A stretch of DNA of 64,000 nt, taken from assembly GCA_013350335.1 (NCBI GenBank), contig CM023539.1:11842302-11906301 (forward strand). Reading direction: 5' to 3'. The translations under genes were made by a program, and so were the position numbers. Below, one piece after another: positions 23,041 through 32,806 of this stretch (positions are counted from its first letter, which is position 1; each line of letters begins with the position of its first letter). This DNA comes from Chimonanthus salicifolius (taxonomy: Eukaryota > Streptophyta > Magnoliopsida > Laurales > Calycanthaceae). A model generated the notes under the pieces. The model worked only from the letters and a program-made list of their open reading frames with translations. It was not told the origin of the DNA and did no database searches.

Positions 23041-26000
23041 TGACAATAATGACAACAATTAATGATGATGATAGAAAGAGGAGGGCATGGAAACTTCCCA
23101 TAAATGAATAGATCTTTTATCTACTCAATGTAAATGTGTTAGACCCATTATTCTTCCAATTCTTGTGTATTCTTGGTTAACTCCAAGGAGAAATGCATCC
23201 AATTCCCATGTCAAACAATCATGGAATCACATTTTGCATTGACCAGGTTATGCACACTAACACACCAAACCATCCTTTCTTCGTCAGCATAGAATTTATT
23301 GCCTTCTAAGTGTTTCTATATGAGATCAAGCAGAAAAAATAACTATCTCCATTACAAGAATCATGCCAAACTTGAATTTTATTACCTAATCCATAGTCCA
23401 ACTTGAAATTGATTTCCTTTCAGTAATTCCTCCCTAGCACTAAAAGAGTAGCCATTTTTTACTAAAGGTAAATTTCTTGGTACCTTACTGGGTTTACTAG
23501 AGCCATTTAGCCATATAGGTTTTTTTGTATGCGTCTCTTTAATTAATGAACCTTTTTATTACTGGTTCTTCCAAAAAATCTCCAGATTCCATTTGGTATT
23601 TATGGCATTCCAAGACTCTTCATCCCAGGAATCTTATCTATAGATCACTAAACTATTTTCTATCTGTATAACTAATATTATGCCAAATCCAATATTCCAA
23701 TTTGAAATTGATTTTCTTTCTAGAATTCCTTGTAGCACTAAAAATACAGTTTTCTAATAATAGAAAATAATTTGTACAATTAACAGTTTTCATATTAATA
23801 TTTTTTTTTTGTCCTTTTTTTGTGGATGATTATTTTCGATGGATGATAATTGGATGTGGCTTTAGAAATTTGTAAATAGTGTTAAAATGGTCTGAGGTCA
23901 ACGAAGTCGTAGTGAAAATGAGGGACAAGATGAAGCATGGCAATTTTGTACTAGAGTGCAACCGGGAAACCATTTGTATGTGCAATGCAACTATTGTAAA
24001 AAAAATGAGTAGTGGTATTTATCGCATGAAACACCATTTAGGAAAGACAAAAAAAGACGTAGCGGCCTGCGATAAATGTTTGGAGTCGGTGACTCAAAAT
24101 GTCTTGAGTTGATGGGGCACACCTTGGACACAAGAAGGAGAAAAAAGGAGGCTCCAATGCAGGCTGGGAGACCTGATTATTACTTTGATGATCAGGCCCC
24201 AATGAGAGATAGAGGAAAAGGGAATGGTCCGATGGAAAAATTTATTAATGTGGATGATGACAAGAAACAAGCAACTCTTAATAGAGTTTGGAAAAAAGAA
24301 GACAGAACCACTGTTTGCAAAGATATTTGTCGTTTTTTCTATGCAAATGCCCTCCCCTTCAATTTGGTGAAGAGTCCATTTTTCCAACCCATGTGAATCA
24401 ATTGCAAGATATGGAATTGGGTTGAAAATTCCATCATTTCATTAGATAAAAAATACTTTTCTCAAAAGTGAAGTTGAAGATGTGGAGAAAATGTTTGAAA
24501 AACATAGGAAAGAATGGGCTAAAAAGGGTGCACAATAATGATAGATAGTTGGACCGATGGAAAGAATCGGTCCATTACTAATTTTCTTGTAAATAGTTCA
24601 ATGGGGAGTGCATTTCTGAGATGTGTTGACACATCTTCGATCTCCAAAAATGTGGAGAACTTGGCCAACCTTATAGATTCGGTCATACAAGAGGTAGGTG
24701 TGGTGCAATTAGTTACCGATAACGCAACACCATATAAAAGGCTAGAAAAATCTTGATGGAAAGAAGGAAAATTTTATTTTGGGCTCCATGTGCAGTACAT
24801 TACCTTGATCTTATGCTTGAAGATATAGGGAAAAGGAAATTTGAGTCATCTACTATTTTTTATGCAAAAGCAATTGCAAAATTCATTTATGGTCATGGTG
24901 TGTTGCTAAACTTAATGAGACAATTCATGAAGAATCGTGAATTAGTTAGGCCAACGATAACGAGATTTGCAACATACTACCTTACGTTGAAAAGCATATT
25001 GAGATGCAGAGTTGATCTACGAAGAATGTTTACCTTGGAACAATGTGATATAACGCCGATGTCCAACACTGAGGAAGGGAAAAAAGTGCATGATCTGATT
25101 TTTTATAGTAAGTTTTGGAAACGTGTTGAATTCTGTACGAAGGTTGGAATGTCAATTGTCAAATTGCTTTTGTTAGTTGATGGAGTTGACAAACCGGCAA
25201 TGGGATACATATATGAGGGCATAGATTGAGCCAAGGAGAAGATTGCTATGAGATTGAACAATGATGAAAAGAAATACATGACATACTAGAAGTTGATAGA
25301 TATTCGTTGGAATGAACAACTTCACCACCCATTGCATGCCGCTGCATATTATTTAAATCGTTCTTTCCACTCCGAAGAATCATTTTGTCCCAATGCTGAA
25401 ATTAAAAGAGGGTTGTATACATGTCTTGATAAGTTGGTTATAGACATAGATGACATGATTAAAATCGATGAACAATTGCTTGGATTCAGAACTAAAAAAT
25501 GATTCTTTGGAGTAAGATGGCCAAATTAATAAGGAAAAGAAAACAAACAGGTATTTAGTATTTAGTTATTTACTATTTACTTATTTAGTATCGAAGCTTT
25601 GAATTTTATTTTTTTATTTATTATCTTATGTTTTATAGCCATTTGGTGGGAAGATTATGGTGAGGATAATAAATAATTGCAACGTGTTTAAATAAGGATT
25701 TTGAGTTTAACTTGCAGCGCAACTGGGTATGAGCAGAATTAGAGTTTTTTAAACAAGTATATTTTATTTATAGCTTTAAATAAATTAAAGCAATTTCTTA
25801 ACATTCGTTTAAGAAGTGAAGATATTAATGTTGTATGTTTTCTCTTAATTTTTTTTTTTATAGATTCATACGAAGAGGAGGAATAGGCTAGAGGCAAAGA
25901 GGATAAATGCCCTTGTATATGTAAAATACAATTTAGAATTACAAGTGAGATAGAGTTTAAGGGAATCAAAGCAAGATTGTGATCCTATTTGCTTATCAGA

Positions 26001-26286
26001 TGTAGAATCTTATGATGAATGGATGACTGAGAAAGAAGATCCAGCTCTTCCATAAGACAATTCTTGGTTGTAAGCAGACCAGATGTTTAATGAGGAAGAG
26101 ATTAATCCCAGGAAAGAAACGAGTAAGCGTTTTAAAATCTAGAAGATCATTATTATATTTAGAGGATAGAAGGCACAATATATAAAAATTTTGAATTTTG
26201 TAATTAACAGGGCTTTATTCAAGAAAGCGAAAGAGCGTTGAAGAAATTAGCGATGGGGATGTGGCAGATGAAGGAGACGCTTTATC

Positions 26287-26520
26287 TGTAGAATAAGACA
26301 CTAATAATAAGATATGGTGTGTCTTCCTTAATCAAGGAGAGACCCTATCATTTATATTTATAGAGAAAAGGGAATACAAATATAGAAGATAAACCAAAAG
26401 AGGAAAACCCTAAAGTTGGTAAGTACAATATTGGTAAGTACCAATTAAGGAAAAGACTAAATTGAAAAATACAATAATAGTAACTGATAAATTAAAGAAA
26501 TTACTAAATATATCTCAACA
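26287..26520 (-). repeat. 3' LTR, LARD copy 2
   Basis: Direct repeat of 28592-28824. Differences are few and scattered. Begins TGTTGAGATATATTTAG in element sense, like copy 1. Confidence 0.9.
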
Positions 26521-28591
26521 ACTCCCTCCCCCCCCCCCCTTCCCCCTCCTCTTCTCTCCTCTCCCACAAGCTCAAGTGGGTCCCACTTGAGGTTGAACAT
26601 ATTGAACTTGACGATCCAATAATGATGCCATTTGATTGGAGTGAAAGTAAATCAACAAGAATCTCCAAAAACAGAGCCTAGTCGAAGCCTAGAATCAGTT
26701 GACGTCCCGCAGCAACATGTTCCGAAACAAATAATGGAGAAAGAACAATGGAAACTTAGTGCTGGAAACAGCAAGACTGCAACTCCACCGTACAGATGTA
26801 TAGGTCTCCAAAGAAAGGTAGGTAAAATGAGAGATCCCGCCGGCTGAAAGTGTTCCGATGGTCGGATCTGATACCGGAAAGTGCTAGCTGCAAAGGGAAG
26901 AACTGTTGATAAGCATAAAAGGCATCAAAATCTGTTACAGAAGTCTGCCACATAGAGAAACTAATCTGAAGAAGAAGCTGAAGTCCGGTGAAGAACAATA
27001 ACATGGGCAAGAACAGTGAAACGGAGAAAAACGTAAACCTCCATTCAACAAGACCATAGAATAGGTCTCAGAGGGTTCCACTGGCATTCAAACTCAAAAT
27101 TGCATCATACAGATGTGATGTAGGGCCAAAAAGATGGTAAGAGTTGTGGGAGTATAGGTTCAAATCTGAAGAAAGACTACAGCTCTAAGGGATCAAACAA
27201 AGATGTCCTTATGAACCACCCACAAAATGCAGGGAAAAAAAATTCTCTACGGGCTGGAGAATCAGATCTGGGAGGCAAATGGTGGATCGTTCGATAAACA
27301 ATAGGAAGGGAGTGAGGATTTTATTGATTCATAAGGATCAAAAAAAAAAAAAACTGCAGCAGTGGGTCCCACAAAGCACTAACCGGAGCAGTGGCCTTGT
27401 AGGTGCATACTAGAGGGTTGGACACCTTTTTGTTTTTTTTCTTTCAGATTCGAACACAAGCAATCAATGGCCTGGTTTCAAAAATAACTGTAATCCATCC
27501 CAAAAAAAGAACTGGTCTCAGACCATAACACGTGCAAGCTTGAAATACGCCCAACTACGTGAAACTCAAGAAGGGCCTGCAGTTTGACTGTGAAGTTGGG
27601 TTCTGAACGCTGCTCTGGATGCTCCCCTTGTCGACTCGTGTTGAAGAAACTGAAAAGAAACGTCTGGCTGCAAGAAGATCGGCAGCAGAGGCTAGCAGAA
27701 GCGAAGATAGTGTTTCAGGTCAGTGAAAGATAGTGCAGCGATTTAGTCACTGATTAGGCGAAGGGGCCGAGTTCGTCGGAAGCAAATCTGTGTGCCAGCA
27801 TGGAAGACAAGGTGTGCTCACTCGAACAAGGCAAACACCGAGAACTTGAAGTGGAACAAGAATAGATAAACGGGTCTGGAAATCCAAGCACCCAACAGCT
27901 GATGCTTTCACTGGCGACTTGTCTGCTGCAGATCGAAACAAAGCAGATCTCAAATCTGAGATGAGAACGTAGTGATAAGAGGCGGAAGAACTGGGTTCAT
28001 CTGCAACAAAGATACATGTGAAAAACTTGTGTCTCAGAGAAGCAGCAGCCAGCAACAGAAGGGGCAACAAGAACAGATCTGACCTGCAATCAGATCTGCA
28101 AGGCATCTGCAAACGGTTCTGAGAAGCGGCAGCGAGAAAGCATAGGAGGAAAGCTGAAGAAAATCTGAGTCAGATCTGTGGATGCTAATCCAAAAATGGA
28201 TCAGATTTGAACACGCCAAACAACAAGGGTCTCAATACTTTTATGGGCCTGCTTAGAGAAATACAAAAAATCCTTAGAGAAATCTGCAATATGGAGTCGC
28301 GGCAACTGCTGCAATCTCAGACAATCAGTGGATCAGAACACTTGAACGGATGAAGGGCCAGATACGCGCGTGACCAGACGCTGGTTTGAGGGCCAGACCT
28401 GGATGAAAGACCACCAAACCAGATCTTAGAACTGGTGAGAAGACGAGCGGTGCTCGAACTATGGGGATGCAATTCGCACCTAAGAATAGGCGAAACTGAC
28501 AGATCTGAATTTGTTGGAAGAGGGAGAGAAGAGGAACTCTCAAACGGTGGTCTTCTCTCTCAAAGACAGGAACGAAATTAGGCTGATACCA

Positions 28592-28824
28592 TTTAGAATA
28601 AGACACTAATAATAAGGTATGGTGTGTCTTCCTTAATCAAGGAGAGACCTATCATTTATATTTATAGAGAAAAGGGAATACAAATATGGAAGATAAAGCA
28701 AAAGAGGAAAACCTTAAAGTTGGTAAGTACAATATTGGTAAGCACCAATTAAGGAAAAGACTAAATTGGAAAATACAATAATAGTAACTGATAAATTAAA
28801 GAAACTGCTAAATATATCTCAACA
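28592..28824 (-). repeat. 5' LTR, LARD copy 2
   Basis: Partner LTR adjoining the primer site. The inner end reads TTCTAAA where the other copy has TTCTACA, a single substitution in the terminal CA. Confidence 0.9.
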
Positions 28825-28868
28825 TTATCTTCATCTTACTTAGATGTTTTAGATGACATTGATAAAAA

Positions 28869-29706
28869 TGATTTTTTTTTTTTTGAAATGGTTAATATAT
28901 TAGAAAGAAAGAGGTACCAGAGATGCAAATACAAAAAAGGAGGAGCCAACACGATGAAACAAAAAGCCCACTGCCAAAAACACTCATGAAGCCACAACAA
29001 ACGAAAAGAACATAAAGAAAAAGGCTAAGCTAAATCAGCACATTCTTTCCAAGCACGCAAGATGTCGTTCATTGAGATATTCTTGAAAACCACGAGAGAG
29101 GAGGACCAAGATGCAGACTTGGCAAGGACTCTAGTAAAGACGACTTATGAAGATTCAGCACGATTCTCAAAAATTCTATTGTTACATTCCTCCCACGAGC
29201 TCCACAATATGGTAAAAAACATCAAATGCTATAAAGACAAGTATTTTGGGGAGACCGAAACAATGTTCCAGGCATAAGATAACTGAGCCACCGTAGAGGG
29301 CATAATCCAAAGCACCCAAAACTTTTGTAGTACAATGTTCTACACTACATAGGAGAAATGACAATGAAAAAAGAGATGATTTGTCTCTTACGAGGCTTGA
29401 AGGCAAAAAGGACAAGCACTAACAATGATTCTTCCTCTTTTGCACAAGTTGTCTTGGGTCAAAATTTTCTCCATGCCCGCAGTCCACAAAAAGCAAATTG
29501 CATGGGGAGGAGCAGTGGTCCGATAATTCCACTTGAAGAAAGATTTGACAGAGAAGCAACTAGTTGGACCCGGCCACCATACCAGGCTATCATCAGTAGA
29601 GACACGGATCCAGTAGGAGGAAATGATATGCATGAGTGCAGTGAAGTCTTCAATCTTAGAGTCAGATAGATTACGCCGAATGGAAATATTCCAAACAGCC
29701 AATGTG
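28869..29706 (-). mobile_element. L1-type LINE fragment, 3' part
   Basis: Opens with a T14 run (28871-28885, a poly(A) tail in minus sense). Higher coordinates on the minus strand encode 'MNDILRAWKECADLA', then after stops 'NHLFFHCHFSYVVWNIV', 'FLWTAGMEKILTQDNLCKRG' and 'CPFCLQAS' (29388-29560), then 'WNISIRRNLSDSKIEDF' near 29640-29706: the zinc-binding C-terminal part of plant L1 ORF2. It inserted downstream of the hAT tail and is itself cut at 29706 by the LTR beginning at 29707. The match to 'LRAWKECAN' wording at 46457-46803 shows related L1 copies in this window. Confidence 0.75.
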
Positions 29707-29999
29707 ATACCCCGCCCAGATGGGCTGAGCGTCCAGGCAATGTACACATTGACTGGGGCGATATGTACTACTGCTCGGTTGTGGGTGTGGAGTCCCACAT
29801 CGGAAGTGAGGGTGAATGGCATGGGCTTTATAAGTGGTTGACCCCTTAACTCTATAAGGTGCGTTTTGGGCCTATCCCTAGTGAGCCAGGCCCAATCCAA
29901 ACCTGTGCGGGCTCGCGCGTGTGTGTGCGTGCGAGGCTTAAAGCGGACAATTTCTTATTGAGTCAAGCCCTAAGCCTTGTGTTCAAATCGGGTCGTTAC
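29707..29999 (+). repeat. 5' LTR of a partial Ty3/TR-GAG-like element
   Basis: 293 bp from TGATACCCCGCCC to GGGTCGTTACA, immediately followed by AATTTGGTATCAGAGC, an initiator-Met primer site. That makes it a 5' LTR in plus orientation inserted in the L1 fragment. Its ends resemble the larger chromovirus-type LTRs of this window, but it is ten times shorter. Confidence 0.8.
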
Positions 30000-30842
30000 A
30001 AATTTGGTATCAGAGCGCTGACTCAAACTCTAGGACTATGATGGATAATGCATGATTAGAACCTATTTTTGGATTAGGACTGTATATGTTATTGACATTA
30101 TCTAACAATTTTGGTGAATTGTGTTATACAGATATGTCAAGTAACGAGGAATATACTGAAATTTAGACAAGGGAACACCTAATTGCCCAATAGTAGTAGA
30201 TACCACTACCCATAACTCCAATTCAATATGGGAATTCAAAAGCACTGTCAGCTTTAGAAGTGTCATCATCAGTAGGGCAATCAGCTTCGCCCGAGTATAC
30301 ACCATCCACCCCCAATGCTGACGACATGGTAGTATACGCTTGCGGGCTGCAATCGAGAGGGGCATTATGAAACAGACTGTCCTTACCCCCTCAACATGAT
30401 ATGCTCTGTATGTGGATTTAGTGGACATGGAAAAGACAGGACTAACTGTCCTTACATTGGAGGTCCAGGGATAGTACCGTGCCTGACATGTGGAGTGTTG
30501 TGACATATGTCGGCAGCATGTCCTGACAACATCTTTCTCAATCATGATTTTGATGTAGAGTCCTCTACAGATGATTAGACAAGGAAATGTAGGGGAAGGG
30601 ATAGGAGCGAATATTGTAAAAATATGAATATGTATATGTGTGTGTTGTACCAAGGGTTTACAAACCCTACCAACTCATGTGTATGAATAAAACTTGAGTT
30701 ATGTAATATTGTGTGTTGAATGCATGTTTAAAACACAAGAGTAGAACATCCGTAAAAATCAGCTTATAAGGAAAGGGTGCCCATGTTATTATAAACCCTA
30801 AGACTTAAAGGTCTATTGGCAATGCGGAACTTTGCTAACAAC
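30000..30842 (+). pseudogene. gag-like fragment with CCHC zinc knuckles
   Basis: After the primer site, plus-strand frames contain three Cys/His boxes in a row at about 30330-30530: a frame-broken C-x2-C...GHYETDC, 'CSVCGFSGHGKDRTNC' (C-x2-C-x4-H-x5-C, one residue longer than the canonical spacing), and 'CLTCGVL*HMSAAC' with a stop in place of a residue. Such knuckles bind the RNA genome in Gag. No protease or polymerase follows. The Copia element begins at 30843, so the 3' part is missing. A 183-codon frame on the opposite strand is a shadow of this region. Confidence 0.65.
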
Positions 30843-31132
30843 TGTAGAATTATAATAAGAAAATAAGAAGATGAAGAGAGAACACACAGTATTTGGAGAA
30901 GAATTCTTCTGTATGATTGTTTCATTGTGTTGAACGTATAGAGGGTACATGAATATATAATACAAAGAGAGTCATTCATGGTGGCTAAGAAGGGAAAATA
31001 AATCAATGAATAAGCAATTACAATAATTTCTACAACTGACGACATATTTTGAGTCAGCTTTCCTAAATTAGAATTATTCTGATCAACTATGTCCAGAAGG
31101 TGGATCCACACAGTCTACTGGGTCCCACAACA
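30843..31132 (-). repeat. 3' LTR of the Copia element
   Basis: About 290 bp, begins TGTTGTGGGACCCAG in element sense. About 90% identical by eye to 39737-40024. Confidence 0.88.
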
Positions 31133-31141
31133 CTCCCCCTC

Positions 31142-32806
31142 AAGCGGGTTCAAAGATGTCGAGTAAACTCAGCTTGTTAACAACAATAATGAGCTAAGTT
31201 TGAGAAATGGCCTTGGCCAACATATCCGTGAGCAGATCTTTAAATTTCAGAAAAAGGGTAAAAAAGCGACCTTCAAAAATATGCTGACGAAAGAAGTGAC
31301 AATCGTATCAATATGGTTGGTCCTCTCGTGAAAAGTTGGATTAGAGGCGATATTTGTGGTAGCTTGATTATTATAAAACATGATAAGTGGATCGACATGA
31401 GCAAATTTGATGCAGAACAATTAATAGGGTGACCCTAAATATCTAAATGTGGTTCCCTAAAGATTAAAAAGGGATAAAAATAGTGCACCCTAAACTTAAA
31501 TTCAAATTAATATCTACAATTAATAAATATAAAATTACCACACATAATCGTGCAAATTTTACGAATATAATGTGCTTAATATGAATAAATGGGTAAATGG
31601 TGGTTGAATGGCAATGATGTTAATTTAAGGAGGGAAGGCTAAAGGACACGTGGGTTATTAAATGAGGACTGAATATGCTCCGGCTCAGGTCCCTGCAACC
31701 AAATTCCCTGGGCATGGTCTAATAAAGGGGAGGATACGAATGGAATAAAGAGGGTAAAAACGAATGTAAGGCTTTAGGGCAGAAGACTTGCGAAGGGAAG
31801 GCGGAAGTAAAAGGGCTGGGTGGCGACAGTGAAAAGGGGTAGGGAATGGGCTAGCGACAACAATAATGGCCAGGGAGGGACTGGCGACTGTAAGAAAAAG
31901 GTAGTATGACGGATCTGGATAGATCTGGGCTAAGGAAGAGGGTGGGTTATGGAAGGTAGCAAACAACATCAAAGGGATGGGTTTCAAGGCAGCAAGAAAG
32001 AAAAGGGAAAAGGAAAAGAAATAAGAGAGATGAAGAAGATAAAAGAAGATCAAAGTACATGGAGAAGAAAAGGTTAGCCTCACGTCAAGCTTCACGCCAA
32101 AAGGAATTGTTCCATACAATCAATCGCATCTTGCAAAAGTATCTTGCGAAAACTCAAATCTTACTCATCATCGTTCGTATGTATGCGTCAAGGGGGCTAC
32201 AAGCTTATATAAAGACTTATATTACTAAAAATAAAACAACAGATATAATTACTAAATTACCCCTGATCAAATAAAGCAATTACATAAAATAGAAATTGTA
32301 AAAAAAAATAGAAACTGCCTAAATATGAAAAATGCTCCTCATCAAAATTCCAACTCAGTAAGAAGCTATCGGATCTAAAGTAATTTTGCCGCAATATTAG
32401 CCATCGTACGATACTCCACGTTAACACTATAACGGGCATCAACAAATTGCTTCTTACTGCGCCAGGAGACTAATGAGAGCCCAAGAAGACACAATAACCA
32501 GAAGTGGAGCGGCGGTCTTCAGGAGAGCCCAATCAGCGTCTAAGTATCCACGAACGGAGAATGAAGACTGCCGTTCAAAAAACAACCCCGGCCAAGATGA
32601 GCCATAAGATATAGAAGAGTGCAAACAACAACATGAAGATGAGTATCCCATGGAGCTTGCATAAACTGGCTAACCACACCAACAACATAAAATAAATCAG
32701 GTCTGGTAGTGAGGTAAATCAGTTTCCCAACCAATTTCTGATAGAATGCAGGATTATCAAGGAGAGTCCCGTCAGAAGCAAATAACTTGGTGTTGATATC
32801 TAGTAG
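31142..32806 (-). pseudogene. Copia RNase H end, split by a solo LTR
   Basis: Minus frames 32350-32800 read 'NPAFYQKLVGKLIYLTTRPD', 'FVDTRYSVNVEYRTMAN'-like wording and then, beyond the nested LTR, 'NNQATTNIASNPTFHERTNH' and 'DLLTDMLAKAIS' (31150-31400), the C-terminal RNase H of Copia Pol. Several stops. RNase H removes RNA from RNA:DNA hybrids during reverse transcription. Confidence 0.75.
31408..32344. mobile_element. Solo LTR (937 bp) inside the Copia RNase H
   Basis: Begins TGATGCAGAAC and ends GCTCCTCATCA, with a perfect 5-bp duplication AAATT (31403-31407, 32345-32349). RNase H coding is interrupted exactly there. No gene is inside: the 144-codon minus frame at 31685-32119 is a by-product of a purine-rich stretch. 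A TATA-like 'cttatataaag' at about 32201 suggests plus orientation. Confidence 0.75.

Larger units (their letters stand above)
26287..28824 (-). mobile_element. Non-autonomous LTR retrotransposon (LARD-like), copy 2
   Basis: LTRs 26287-26520 (234 bp) and 28592-28824 (233 bp), TG...CA, with a perfect 5-bp duplication TTATC (26282-26286, 28825-28829). A primer site TGGTATCAGCC (28591-28581) directly abuts the 5' LTR, and a G/A-rich polypurine tract (about 26521-26562) precedes the 3' LTR. The 2.07-kb interior has no gag or pol. It is homologous to copy 1, for example 'cccacttgaggttgaac', 'tcccgcagca.catgt.ccgaaac' and 'gatcccgccggctga'. It also shares the leader block 'gtcccacaaagca' with the Copia element. 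Confidence 0.87.
23880..28868 (+). pseudogene. hAT-family transposase gene (BED/DUF659/dimerisation), split by an LTR insertion
   Basis: Blocks in family order on the plus strand: a BED-type zinc finger near 23980-24060 ('CNYCKK', 'SSGIYRMKHHLG', broken by a shift at an A-run); 'ICRFFYANALPFNLVKSPFF' (24326-24385); DUF659 at 24541-24750 ('DSWTDGKNRSITNFLVN', 'VVQLVTDNA'); 'ITRFATYYLTLKSILR' (24950-25010); 'IDIRWNEQLHHPLHAAAYYLN' region (25290-25360); 'LSLTCSATG' dimerisation block near 25700; 'RRNRLEAKRINALVYVKYN' near 25880-25930; and an acidic tail 'DPICLSDVESYDEW'. Spliceosomal introns are still visible (about 25551-25639, 25757-25862, 26107-26212). Several stops and shifts make it dead. 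The LARD copy at 26287-28824 interrupts its last exon: the acidic tail resumes at 28830 with 'LDVLDDIDKND'. In a live element the protein cuts and joins transposon ends in the nucleus. Terminal inverted repeats were not found, so a decayed domesticated relative cannot be excluded. Confidence 0.8.

Noticed and set aside
30000..30017. TGGTATCAGAGC as part of a tRNA gene
   Set aside because: It is the primer-binding site complementary to initiator tRNA-Met, directly after an LTR. No cloverleaf is present.
30102..30653. 183-codon minus-strand frame
   Set aside because: Antisense of the zinc-knuckle region. The Cys/His boxes and primer site give the plus strand as the real orientation.
31685..32119. 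144-codon minus-strand frame
   Set aside because: Lies inside a solo LTR and is the translation of a purine-rich tract. Ser/Pro/Leu-rich without motifs.
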